Positions 8,910-17,116 of a DNA stretch of 64,000 nt are shown in pieces (positions within the stretch are counted from its first letter, which is position 1; each line of letters begins with the position of its first letter). Source of the stretch: Candidatus Moanabacter tarae (GTDB lineage: Bacteria > Verrucomicrobiota > Verrucomicrobiia > Opitutales > UBA2987). The stretch is taken from the NCBI GenBank assembly GCA_003226295.1, contig CP029803.1, positions 62,001 to 126,000 of the forward strand, given 5' to 3'. The notes beneath the pieces were generated by a model. It was not told the DNA's origin, ran no database searches, and worked only from the letters and a program-made list of their open reading frames with translations. A program made the translations under genes and the position numbers.

Positions 8910-9725
8910 ATGCCCGAACTAGCTGAAGTTGAGTACTATAGGAAGGTGTGGGATCCTGGGCTGGGGCGCCGGGTTAAGGAGGTGATTTTTAGACCGCATG
9001 TCCGGTGTTTCCGGGAGTGCGATGTTAAAAATCTCCGGCGTAGCCTTTTGGGTCGGACTCTAAAGAGTTCGGAGAGCCACGGCAAACGCATGCTCTTTCG
9101 ATTTTCACGTGATATGTGGCTCGGAGTACATCTAGGGATGACGGGTAAACTGCACTTAGAATCCGATAGATATTTGCCGGATAAGCATGCCCACTTCGTC
9201 ATCGTCCAGACGAAACAGAAGCTAGTCTTTTCAGATTTTCGACAATTTGGAAAGATCCTTTTATCGATCGGTAGAAAGGCTCCGGAATGGTGGAGTAATC
9301 TTCCTCCAGCTCTGGTCTCAGACGGGTTCACTCGCGATCTTTTACGGGACTTTCTTAAGCAGCACGGTCGGTCCCCAATTAAATCAGTCCTTCTCCTTCA
9401 AGAGCGCTTTCCAGGAATTGGGAACTGGATGGCAGATGAGATTCTCTGGCGGGCGCGGATTCGTCCTGACTGTATGGCGGCTAGAATTAATGGAGTCAAA
9501 CTCTCGCATCTCCATTCATCTATCGGGCGAGTGTGTCGAGAAGCTCTCGATGTCGTAGCAACCGACTGGAAAGACCCTCCGGATTCGTGGCTTTTTAACC
9601 ATCGATGGAAGGATGGAGGCCGTTGTCCAAAAACTGGGAGACCTTTGCAGCGCCGAAAAATAAGAGGACGTACTACCTGCTGGAGCCCGGCCTGGCAGAG
9701 GTGGCCCATATCCCGGTCAGGTTGA
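8910..9725 (+). CDS. mutM: Formamidopyrimidine-DNA glycosylase family protein (Fpg/Nei) with degenerate zinc finger
   Basis: A 271-residue base-excision repair glycosylase/AP lyase. The mature N-terminus would be Pro-Glu (MPELAEVE), the catalytic pair of the family. Lys59 in SHGKRM and the helix-two-turns-helix segment around PGIGNWMADEILWRARI are also present. The C-terminal zinc-finger region keeps the loop Arg (IRGRTT, about residue 254) but only two of the four zinc cysteines (about 239 and 257). The positions of the second and fourth are Thr and Ala or Trp, so zinc binding is doubtful and a zincless finger is likely. It is most likely active on oxidised purines. Confidence 0.85.
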   Translation: MPELAEVEYYRKVWDPGLGRRVKEVIFRPHVRCFRECDVKNLRRSLLGRTLKSSESHGKRMLFRFSRDMWLGVHLGMTGKLHLESDRYLPDKHAHFVIVQTKQKLVFSDFRQFGKILLSIGRKAPEWWSNLPPALVSDGFTRDLLRDFLKQHGRSPIKSVLLLQERFPGIGNWMADEILWRARIRPDCMAARINGVKLSHLHSSIGRVCREALDVVATDWKDPPDSWLFNHRWKDGGRCPKTGRPLQRRKIRGRTTCWSPAWQRWPISRSG

Positions 9726-9958
9726 GCATTTGGCAACTCTAATTTTGTTTTCCAACCTGTGTCTTAAGAACAACGAACGAATCAATCAGTTTTCTTGCCA
9801 CTAACAGTTGTTGATTTTGATTATTTCTATGTGTTTTTAGAATCCTATTTAGTTTGCAGCTCCTGTGCTCGAAATTGTTAATCCTAGTACTAAAGTTTGG
9901 CGTTGGCAGGGAGTCTCGGAGTTTTATTCTAATTTTCTGACAAATCCAATAATCGATA

Positions 9959-11125
9959 GTGTCACAATTTTCTACAGCACCATTTGATTCCGTCGAAGAA
10001 GCGGTAAATGAAATCGCGAAGGGTAACCTTGTGATCGTGACAGATGACAAGAATCGCGAAAATGAGGGTGATATTGTAATGGCCGCGTCAGAGGCGACCC
10101 CCGAAAAGGTCAATATGATGATTCAGCACGCTCGGGGTTTAGTTTGTGTTCCGACCCAGGGACACCAGCTGAGAATGCTTGGCCTGAATCCTATGGTGCA
10201 GGAAAACCTAGAGGTACATAGTACCGACTTTACTGTTTCAGTGGACGCGGCAGACGGAATCACAACAGGAATCAGCGCCTATGATCGAGCGGTGACGATT
10301 CGGCTTCTGGCAGATTCAAAGACTACTCCAGAGATGCTTGTTCGACCTGGGCATGTGTTCCCACTGAGGGCGAGATCCGGAGGAGTCCTCGAGCGGGCTG
10401 GGCACACAGAGGCGATCGTAGATCTAGCTTCCCTGGCGGGTCTCCCTCCGGCAGGTGTAATCTGTGAAATCCTCAATGAAGACGGGAGCTGTGCTCGGTT
10501 GCCGCAGCTGGTTGATTTCAAGCAGAGATTCGGGTTGAAGATGATTTCAATCGCCGATTTAATTATTTTTCGGCATCAGAGAGAGAGGCTTGTAGAGGAG
10601 GTGGCAAATCAGCCATTCTTATCTGACTTTGGTGAGTTTCAGTTGAGGATCTTTCGAAATGTAATCGATGGTGCGATGTACTATGCTTTGGTGAAGGGAG
10701 AAGTCGATGAGGAGCCGACGTTAGTGAGGGTGCAGGCCGAAAATCTCCTCAGCGACTTATTTAGAGAAAGTGGTCGAAACGGCGGTCGTGATCTGATTCT
10801 TTCACTGGATAGAATCGAGGAAGAAGGGTGTGGAGTAGTTCTCTATTTAGAGAAGCCGAATGGTGGACTTAGCTTCGATAGAGGAGTAGAAGAGGGAGTT
10901 AAAAGTTTGAATACGACACCGTTTGATTTCCGAGATTATGGTATGGGTGCCCAAATCTTAGCTGAGCTCGGGTTAAAGAAAATTCGCCTCCTCTCAAATA
11001 CTACAAGAAAGATCGTAGCACTAGAAGGCTATGGATTGGAGATAGTGGAAAATGTTTCCCTGGAAGACAGAGGAAATAAATCGAAAGATATAGCTGGATT
11101 AGGGAGAGTCCGAGACTTTTCATGA
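9959..11125 (+). CDS. ribBA: RibBA-type protein: intact DHBP synthase fused to a degenerate GTP cyclohydrolase II domain
   Basis: Riboflavin synthesis. Residues 1-200 form a complete 3,4-dihydroxy-2-butanone-4-phosphate synthase: DDKNRENEGD at 29-38, QHARGLVCVP, then TDFTVSVDAADGITTG and the RSGGVLERAGHTEA segment. Residues 205-370 have the GTP cyclohydrolase II fold (DYGMGAQILAELGLKKIRLLSNTTRK). However, the zinc motif normally SxRCDCGxQL reads ESGRNGGRDLI, with no cysteines, and the EGRGIGL loop is replaced by EKPNGG. The second domain is therefore probably inactive in GTP hydrolysis, as reported for RibBX-type proteins. The start is GTG. ribH overlaps its end by 4 bases. No FMN riboswitch was recognised upstream. 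Confidence 0.92.
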   Translation: MSQFSTAPFDSVEEAVNEIAKGNLVIVTDDKNRENEGDIVMAASEATPEKVNMMIQHARGLVCVPTQGHQLRMLGLNPMVQENLEVHSTDFTVSVDAADGITTGISAYDRAVTIRLLADSKTTPEMLVRPGHVFPLRARSGGVLERAGHTEAIVDLASLAGLPPAGVICEILNEDGSCARLPQLVDFKQRFGLKMISIADLIIFRHQRERLVEEVANQPFLSDFGEFQLRIFRNVIDGAMYYALVKGEVDEEPTLVRVQAENLLSDLFRESGRNGGRDLILSLDRIEEEGCGVVLYLEKPNGGLSFDRGVEEGVKSLNTTPFDFRDYGMGAQILAELGLKKIRLLSNTTRKIVALEGYGLEIVENVSLEDRGNKSKDIAGLGRVRDFS

Positions 11126-11628
11126 GCCGGGATTATCTCAGCGAAAGCTTGGTCGATGGGTCCGGGCTTTCCTTCGCTATTGTAGCCGCGAGGTACAATT
11201 GTAAGTTTGTCGAACCTTTGCTAGAAAGGGTCATAACGACCCTAGTTGGGGCTTCGGTTGAAGAATCGGATATTACGACGATTAGAGTTCCCGGATCACA
11301 TGAAATTCCGTTTGCGGCTAATCTTCTGGCGGGAACAGGGGACTTTCAGTGCGTGATCGGACTTGGAGTTGTAATTGCAGGTGAGACTGATCACCATAAT
11401 GTTATCGGAATGAATGTTTCAAAAGCTTTGATACAGATTGGCCTTGATTCCGGTATCCCTGTAATCAATGGGATTCTTGTAGTTGCAACTAAAGCCCAAG
11501 CAGCGGCTCGTTGTGGTGAGGAGATTGATAGAGGGGCAGATTTCGGAGTCGCTGCGCTTGAAATGGCAACTCTATCGAGTCGATGGGAGTCTGGATCAGA
11601 TGAAGAGATGGTTCAGGAGGATAGATGA
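11122..11628 (+). CDS. ribH: 6,7-dimethyl-8-ribityllumazine synthase
   Basis: The penultimate step of riboflavin synthesis, condensing 5-amino-6-ribitylaminouracil with the butanone phosphate made by RibB. Recognisable motifs are FAIVAARYN, VPGSHEIPFAANLLA and LGVVIAGETDHHNVI with the active-site His. The distal segment GILVVATKAQAAARCG replaces the common GVLTxxTxEQAxxRxG. At 168 residues it is slightly longer than usual, with an acidic tail. It overlaps ribBA and nusB by 4 bases each (ATGA), so translation is likely coupled. Confidence 0.95.
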   Translation: MSRDYLSESLVDGSGLSFAIVAARYNCKFVEPLLERVITTLVGASVEESDITTIRVPGSHEIPFAANLLAGTGDFQCVIGLGVVIAGETDHHNVIGMNVSKALIQIGLDSGIPVINGILVVATKAQAAARCGEEIDRGADFGVAALEMATLSSRWESGSDEEMVQEDR

Positions 11629-12056
11629 GCCGCCGACGCGACAATCGAGTGGCTGTGGTGCAGTTTCTTTATATGTGGGAGATCAACCCTTCAGGAGAGC
11701 TAAAGGAAGAAATCAACGGTTTTTTGCAAAGTCTTCAAGGGGATCTCGATTACTACCGTTTCGCGGAGGAGTTAATTTGGGGAGGGATTGAACGACGTGA
11801 TAAGATTGACGCAGTGATTAAAGAGCATGCTCAGAATTGGGACTTCAATAGAATTGCTAAAATCGATCTCTCTATTCTGCGACTAGCGATATACGAAATG
11901 CTCTATCGGGATGACATTCCACCGATTGTCACGATTAATGAAGCAATCGAACTGAGCAAGCTGTTCTCGATAGAAGATGCCAAGAGGTTTATTAATGGAA
12001 TTCTCGATGAATTTAAGCTGAAGCTTCAACGCCCCTTAAGAGAAGCCACAAGGTGA
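11625..12056 (+). CDS. nusB: Transcription antitermination factor NusB
   Basis: A 143-residue all-helical NusB. It begins SRRRDNRVAVVQFLYMWE and contains WDFNRIAKIDLSILRLAIYEMLYRDDIPPIVTINEAIELSKLF, the hallmark of the family. NusB binds boxA RNA with NusE (S10) to prevent early termination in rRNA operons. The ribH-nusB order is common in bacteria. It overlaps both neighbours by 4 bases. Confidence 0.96.
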   Translation: MSRRRDNRVAVVQFLYMWEINPSGELKEEINGFLQSLQGDLDYYRFAEELIWGGIERRDKIDAVIKEHAQNWDFNRIAKIDLSILRLAIYEMLYRDDIPPIVTINEAIELSKLFSIEDAKRFINGILDEFKLKLQRPLREATR

Positions 12057-12982
12057 TGATTGGAGTCGTCTCTAAATTTCGAGCTGGCTTGCGGCGAACT
12101 GCTCAGTCGATTTCCCATATCACAGACCGAATACTTCCTTCCAGTTCCCTGGAGCCCGGATCGATAGATATCCTTGAGGAAGCCCTTTTTAACGCCGATT
12201 TTGACGTAGAAACAGCGTCAGAAATTATCTCTGCTATCGGTCGTGAGTCCCATCGGAAAGGGAGAATCGAGGGGAAGGAAGTCTCCCAATTAGGTGTTGA
12301 TATTCTCAGACAAACGCTTAGAGGCGCCGAAGGAAGATTGGACTCGGTAGACATGACCCCCAAAGTAATTACCCTCATGGGTGTAAATGGATCGGGCAAG
12401 ACGACGACGGCGGCTAAGCTTGGTTCCCATTTCCGGGAGCTAGGGTTAAATCCCTTGTTGGCAGCATGCGACACATTTAGGGCTGCGGCAAATGAACAGA
12501 TTGGAATCTGGGCAGAGCGACTCCATTTGGATCTAATTGGGAGTCACGAAGGTGCTGATGCGGCAGCCGTGGCATTTGATGCCTTTCAGGCTTTTCGCAG
12601 CCGATCTAGAGATGTCCTCCTTTTGGATACAGCTGGCCGGCTTCACACTAAGTCCAATCTCATGAGTGAATTGGTGAAGATTCGACGAGTCTTGGATAAG
12701 CAAGACTGCGATGTTGAGCAACACCGGTGGCTGGTGGTTGATGGAACCCTTGGATCAAATTCGGTGGAACAGGCGAGAGTTTTCAATTCAGAGATAGGGG
12801 TTACCGGAATCGTGGTAACCAAACTAGATGGATCTAGTAGAGGTGGTGCCCTGGTGGGTATCTTCAGAGAACTGAGAATCCCAATCTATTACGTTGGGCT
12901 TGGGGAGGAAGTCGACGATTTGCAGGAGTTCTCGGTGACACGATATTCTAATGCGATTTTTGGAGTCGGAGATGAAAGATAA
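12053..12982 (+). CDS. ftsY: Signal recognition particle receptor FtsY (NG domains only)
   Basis: A 309-residue SRP receptor GTPase for cotranslational membrane targeting. It has a short N domain and the G domain: G1 GVNGSGKTTTAAKL, the DTFRAAANEQ insertion-box region, G3 DTAGRLHTKSNLM and G4 VVTKLDGSSRGG, ending in the GLGEEVDDLQEF closing segment. The acidic A domain of the E. coli protein is missing, as in many bacteria, so membrane contact must rely on the N-terminal helix. It overlaps nusB by 4 bases and aroB by 11. Confidence 0.95.
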   Translation: MMIGVVSKFRAGLRRTAQSISHITDRILPSSSLEPGSIDILEEALFNADFDVETASEIISAIGRESHRKGRIEGKEVSQLGVDILRQTLRGAEGRLDSVDMTPKVITLMGVNGSGKTTTAAKLGSHFRELGLNPLLAACDTFRAAANEQIGIWAERLHLDLIGSHEGADAAAVAFDAFQAFRSRSRDVLLLDTAGRLHTKSNLMSELVKIRRVLDKQDCDVEQHRWLVVDGTLGSNSVEQARVFNSEIGVTGIVVTKLDGSSRGGALVGIFRELRIPIYYVGLGEEVDDLQEFSVTRYSNAIFGVGDER

Positions 12983-14066
12983 TCTGAGTGTGGATCTTGG
13001 TCCGCGGAGCTACAGCATTCAATTCGGCTACGAGTTGAATCATCGGCTTAGAGCCAAGATTGGGCAGCTCACATTAGAAGATCGACGTGGTGTTTTGCTG
13101 GTCGATTCTCTTGTAGCAGAGAAGCAGTACGAATATATAAGAAGTGCGTTTGGAAACCTTCCCACTTTCGTGATTCCCAATGGGGAGGGTAATAAAAATT
13201 TTGAAACACTTAGGAGAGTGATCGATTATCTGGCCGAATCCCAAGTGGACCGAGCGGGATTTTTATTCGCCTTTGGTGGCGGGGTAACTGGCGATCTCGG
13301 CGGTTTTGCTGCCGCGAGTTTCCTACGGGGTATAGACTACTATCAGGTTCCGACGACCCTTTTGGCAATGGTAGACAGTTCGGTGGGCGGAAAGACAGGA
13401 GTCAATATAAGGGCGGGTAAGAATTTGGCGGGGGCTTTTCATCAGCCGCGAGGAGTCTTTATCGATACGGGGCTGCTTGAGACTTTGCCATTAAATGAAT
13501 TCTCTTCCGGGATGGCGGAGGTGATTAAAACTGCCTTACTTGCGGACGAAGAGTTCTATCGGGTTTTGTTTAAAACGCAGCGACTCAGTCCAGACAATGG
13601 AGAGCTGCTGTCGGATATAGTGAAGAGATGCTGTCGCATCAAGGCAAGTGTGGTAATAGGGGATGAGAAGGAACTTGCTGTACAAGGGGGTAGGGCACTT
13701 TTGAATTTGGGTCACACCTTCGGACATGCGATTGAAGTAGCAACGAACTATAGCTGCTACTTGCATGGAGAGGCAGTCTCGGTTGGTTTGGGTTTAGCGG
13801 CCCGGTTATCAGAGGAATTAGGGTTGATAGAAACAGCCGAAGTGGAATCCATTATTGAACTACTAGCCCGCTATGATCTTCCTACCAAAATGCTGGAACC
13901 AATCTCGAAAGATCGGCTTATTGAAGCAATGACACGGGACAAGAAAGTAAAGAAAGGCAAATTGAGATTTGTGGTATTGAACCGAATCGGACGGGCGGAG
14001 TTGAGGGACGACATTCCCGAAGTGTTGATTCGTAAACTTCTCGCCGACGCCGGGGCGACCATTTAG
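12972..14066 (+). CDS. aroB: 3-dehydroquinate synthase
   Basis: The second step of the shikimate pathway, NAD- and zinc-dependent. Hallmarks are PNGEGNKNFETL, the glycine-rich GGGVTGDLGGFAAASFLRGI, QVPTTLLAMVDSSVGGKTGVN, and the metal-binding His residues in NLGHTFGHAIE and YLHGEAVSVG. Length is about 364 residues, as expected. The start at 12972 (MKDNLSVDLG) has GGAG just upstream and lies inside the end of ftsY; an in-frame ATG at 12951 is less likely. It supplies the same pathway as aroA and tyrA near the left end. Confidence 0.95.
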   Translation: MKDNLSVDLGPRSYSIQFGYELNHRLRAKIGQLTLEDRRGVLLVDSLVAEKQYEYIRSAFGNLPTFVIPNGEGNKNFETLRRVIDYLAESQVDRAGFLFAFGGGVTGDLGGFAAASFLRGIDYYQVPTTLLAMVDSSVGGKTGVNIRAGKNLAGAFHQPRGVFIDTGLLETLPLNEFSSGMAEVIKTALLADEEFYRVLFKTQRLSPDNGELLSDIVKRCCRIKASVVIGDEKELAVQGGRALLNLGHTFGHAIEVATNYSCYLHGEAVSVGLGLAARLSEELGLIETAEVESIIELLARYDLPTKMLEPISKDRLIEAMTRDKKVKKGKLRFVVLNRIGRAELRDDIPEVLIRKLLADAGATI

Positions 14067-14075
14067 AAAAGAGAC

Positions 14076-14690
14076 ATGGCTGGATTCGACGAAAACATAG
14101 TTCGGGAATATTTCGAGTTACATGGATTCTTGGTACGACAAGTTCGTAAATACCAGGTGCAGTCTAGAAAGAAGTTGGCAGAAGAGGAGATCGATTTGAT
14201 TGTCTTCAATCCCTCCTGCGTAAAAGAGGATGGACGGCCTGAATTCCTTATATTTTCGAGCGAACTGCCTTTTGTTCAAAGAGCTGTTGTCGTTGTTAAG
14301 GGCTGGCATACTACTCTGCGATTTACACCGACAATGCTCAAGAACAGTTCGGAAGTCCTTAGATTTTTGGAGAAAAACGTCCTCAAAAAGGCTGAGGATC
14401 TTTTTGGAGAGAACAAGGAAGAGTATGAAGACGGTGGTTTCCTTAAGATCCTCGTCCTTCCAGGATTGCCCACGTCTGATCCCCATCGGACGGAGAGCAT
14501 TCAACTTTTGCGGGAACATGGTGTGGACGGAATCATTTCATTCCGTTCCATGCTGCAGGATATTTTGGCCAAAGTGGAGACAAACCTAAACTATCAAAAA
14601 TCTGAAACGCTCCAAATTCTGCGAATTCTGAAGAACTATGATATGATCAAAGATCCCCAAATGGAACTTTTCTCAAATGGGAGACGTTAG
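14076..14690 (+). CDS. Conserved-looking hypothetical protein between aroB and pdxA; possible restriction-fold protein
   Basis: A 204-residue cytosolic protein I do not recognise. It starts 9 bases after aroB with a GAGACATGG context, so it is probably cotranscribed. The N-terminal half has a pattern that could fit a PD-(D/E)XK-like fold: an early helix with a glutamate, then EEEIDLIVFNP, a strand with FLIFSSELP, and the hydrophobic AVVVVKGWHT with Lys. The C-terminal half is helical (SMLQDILAKVETNLNYQ) and ends near ILKNYDMI. The nuclease-fold idea is only a pattern match; no catalytic activity is claimed. Confidence 0.6.
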   Translation: MAGFDENIVREYFELHGFLVRQVRKYQVQSRKKLAEEEIDLIVFNPSCVKEDGRPEFLIFSSELPFVQRAVVVVKGWHTTLRFTPTMLKNSSEVLRFLEKNVLKKAEDLFGENKEEYEDGGFLKILVLPGLPTSDPHRTESIQLLREHGVDGIISFRSMLQDILAKVETNLNYQKSETLQILRILKNYDMIKDPQMELFSNGRR

Positions 14691-14781
14691 AATTTTACTT
14701 CCCAAGAGTACTCGAAGTTGTGCAATGAAGAAATTTGTATGCGTTAGCTTTCGATTAGCGATTGAATGGATAGAATCCTAA

Positions 14782-15708
14782 ATGGGGACAATCGCGATAA
14801 CTTGTGGTGATCCTTCGGGAGTAGGTCCTGAGATTATCGAGGAATGGATGGGCCGGAGGCGGAAAGATTGTGTCGATGTCTGTTTGATTGGACCAAGTCC
14901 CTGGCTAGAAAAATTGGATACAGGAAATAGCTGTTCAACATTGGCGGTAGGCCCCGATGATTTTCGAATGATTCCAGGAAAACCCTTGGAGATGGGGGCA
15001 AAACTCGCCTTAGAGGCGCTTGAGAAGGCAGCAGAGGGGTGTCGTGCGGGGCAGTTTTCAGCAGTTGTCACTGGACCGGTAAGTAAGGAGCGTATGCGAG
15101 CGGTCGGGTTCTCATATCCTGGACAGACGGAATTCTTTGCGGATCGCTGGGGAGGCCAACCAACAATGGCATTTGTCGGTACCCGTATGAGGTTAGTACT
15201 CATGACCTGGCATGTTCCTCTCAGAGAAATATTTGACCATTTGACTCCGGAAAATATTGAGCGAGCGGTGATTCATGCGGTTGAGATGGCTCATGCTTTA
15301 GGCGTCCAGAAACCGCGAATCGGAATTTGCGGGCTCAATCCGCATGCGGGTGAAGAAGGCTTATTGGGAGATGAGGAAAAGGATATTATCAATCCAGTTT
15401 TAGAAGAATTGAGGCAGAAGATCCCTGGGCTCTCATTTGCACAACCTGCAGATACACTGTTTCATAGGCATCTGAATGGGGAATTTGATGTCGTAGTTGC
15501 CATTTATCATGATCAGGGGTTAGTTGCGGTGAAGACCTTGGAATTCGAGACAACCGTCAACTTGACTCTAGGTCTACCTTGGTTAAGAACTAGTCCGGAC
15601 CATGGGACCGCCTTCCCCATAGCGGGTAAAGGGCTGGCGTCTTCATCTAGCTTTGAATGCGCGGTTTCTTTGGCAAACAGCTTTCAGAGATTGACCCCTA
15701 CAACTTGA
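14782..15708 (+). CDS. pdxA: 4-hydroxythreonine-4-phosphate dehydrogenase
   Basis: The pyridoxal 5'-phosphate synthesis enzyme of the DXP-dependent route. It opens GTIAITCGDPSGVGPEI and shows VTGPVSKERM, YPGQTEFFADRWGG, NPHAGEEGLLGDEE and the divalent-metal residues in IYHDQGLVAVK and RTSPDHGTAFPIAGKG. At 308 residues it is a little shorter than the E. coli enzyme (329). It lies about 90 bases after the preceding hypothetical gene on the same strand. Confidence 0.94.
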   Translation: MGTIAITCGDPSGVGPEIIEEWMGRRRKDCVDVCLIGPSPWLEKLDTGNSCSTLAVGPDDFRMIPGKPLEMGAKLALEALEKAAEGCRAGQFSAVVTGPVSKERMRAVGFSYPGQTEFFADRWGGQPTMAFVGTRMRLVLMTWHVPLREIFDHLTPENIERAVIHAVEMAHALGVQKPRIGICGLNPHAGEEGLLGDEEKDIINPVLEELRQKIPGLSFAQPADTLFHRHLNGEFDVVVAIYHDQGLVAVKTLEFETTVNLTLGLPWLRTSPDHGTAFPIAGKGLASSSSFECAVSLANSFQRLTPTT

Positions 15709-15752
15709 ATTAAAAAGAGTTACGATTGATTTAATCTTTACTGCATTTTAGT

Positions 15753-16130
15753 ATGAATGATTCAAAAGCAAGTGGCCTTCCCGAAGGTGTTCGGGTTGGA
15801 AGCGAAATGCTGATACAGCTATCAGAGTTGGCTGGCGATAAGATCAACGAGTTAGCAATTCTCGAGGACAAGGCTGATCTCTTGCGGGTGGCAATTACGG
15901 GAGGTGGTTGCAACGGACTATCCTACCGATTGCGATTCGAGCGAGAACCGAAAAGGGGAGATATCTATGTAGAGTCTAGTGGGGCGAGGTTGTTGGTTGA
16001 CTCAAAGAGTGCCCTCTATCTTAAGGGGACGGAGCTAGACTATTCGGCGGAAATGGTAGGGGGAGGATTCAAATTCACCAATCCAAATGCAAAAAGTAGT
16101 TGTTCTTGTGGCGAAAGTTTCAGTGTGTAA
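15753..16130 (+). CDS. A-type iron-sulfur carrier protein (HesB/IscA/ErpA family)
   Basis: A 125-residue Fe-S assembly accessory protein. The three conserved cysteines are present: one in GGGCNGLSYRL and two in the C-terminal SSCSCGESF (C-x-C). Such carriers pass [4Fe-4S] or [2Fe-2S] clusters from SUF or ISC scaffolds to apoproteins. The suf operon lies about 3-7 kb away on the opposite strand, which makes it a likely partner. The N-terminal 20 residues are an extension before the IscA core. IscA, SufA or ErpA subtype cannot be assigned. Confidence 0.93.
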   Translation: MNDSKASGLPEGVRVGSEMLIQLSELAGDKINELAILEDKADLLRVAITGGGCNGLSYRLRFEREPKRGDIYVESSGARLLVDSKSALYLKGTELDYSAEMVGGGFKFTNPNAKSSCSCGESFSV

Positions 16131-16381
16131 TGTGCGATCGACCCTTTCTGGCTGGCCTAGCAATGCTAAATCAAAAGAAGAGTTTAGTGGAAGGTATCAG
16201 TTTGTTTACCGAACTGAAAAAGATTGTAAACAGGTAGAGATGTAGCTTTAATGTGGGTTTATGATAGATCAATCCGTAAGCCAGGCCGAACGTAGCGGAG
16301 ACCTCGACGAAAGTAACGGGAACTAGTACACGAACAGTCAATGTCTTCCCTTTTCAATCCCGATCTGGTGACTTCTCGTTG

Positions 16382-16981
16382 ATGGCCAATTATTTCAATT
16401 CCGGTGGCCGCAATCGAGGAAGACGGTTCAGTCGCCAGCCAAGTGTGCGTAAGAATGAGCGGATTCGAGCTCGTGAGATTCGTGTAATCGGCCCTGATTC
16501 CCGGCAGATCGGAATACTATCGACACCCGAGGCACTCAACATGGCCCGAAAAATGGGTCTGGATCTCGTTGAGATATCGGCAACGGCACAACCTCCAGTT
16601 TGTCGAATCCTTGATTTCGGGAAGTATCAGTACGAGATTGCTAAGAAGGGTAAGGATCAGAAACGTCAGTCCAAAACAAAGCTCAAGGAAGTAAAATTTC
16701 GTGTCCGTATTGAACAACATGACTACTTGGTGAAATTGAAGAGGGCGGAGGAGTTTCTGGACAAGGGGAACAAGGTGAAATTGACCCTGTCTTTCCGAGG
16801 GAGAGAGATGGAGCACAAAGAGTTGGGATTTGATGTCGTCCATAAGGCGGTTAAAGACCTTACCCATATTGGTGTAGGAGATGGGCAACCTAAAATGGCT
16901 GGGAGGAACATTACCCTTCTCATGAACCCACTGCCAGAGAGTAGGCGGATTCTGAAATACAACGATCCGGACGAGGAATAG
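16382..16981 (+). CDS. infC: Translation initiation factor IF-3
   Basis: A 199-residue IF-3. The N domain holds RKNERIRAREIRVIGPDSRQIGI and GLDLVEISATAQPPVCRILDFGKYQYE; after a Lys-rich linker the C domain carries LKEVKFRVRIEQHDYLVKLKRAEEFL, KVKLTLSFRGREMEHKELG and the closing helix. It starts with ATG at 16382, with an in-frame TTG immediately before it, rather than the AUU used for autoregulation in enterobacteria. Unusually, rpmI and rplT do not follow. A hairpin and a cell-wall amidase gene come next instead. Confidence 0.96.
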   Translation: MANYFNSGGRNRGRRFSRQPSVRKNERIRAREIRVIGPDSRQIGILSTPEALNMARKMGLDLVEISATAQPPVCRILDFGKYQYEIAKKGKDQKRQSKTKLKEVKFRVRIEQHDYLVKLKRAEEFLDKGNKVKLTLSFRGREMEHKELGFDVVHKAVKDLTHIGVGDGQPKMAGRNITLLMNPLPESRRILKYNDPDEE

Positions 16982-17021
16982 GACTAGTACTATTTTCGCC
17001 GGTTAAGAGATTATTGGGCCG

Positions 17022-17047
17022 AATCCTACCTTTTAAGAGGTAGGATT
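17022..17047 (+). terminator. Probable hairpin terminator after infC
   Basis: A perfect 9-base inverted repeat, AATCCTACC at 17022-17030 and GGTAGGATT at 17039-17047, with an 8-base loop, about 40 bases after the infC stop. The run of T after it is short (TTTCG), so termination may be partial. Confidence 0.6.
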
Positions 17048-17116
17048 TCGCCATTTAGTATTGGATCTGGAAGCCCCGTCGCCGCCCAGAAATTCAGATT
17101 TTTAGAAAGGAGAAAG

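Noticed and set aside
9726-9958. An FMN riboswitch before ribBA
   Set aside because: The conserved RFN-element sequences and arms could not be found in the gap.
9739-10113. A 124-codon minus-strand frame before ribBA
   Set aside because: It runs antisense to the conserved start of ribBA and has low-complexity composition, so it is a shadow.
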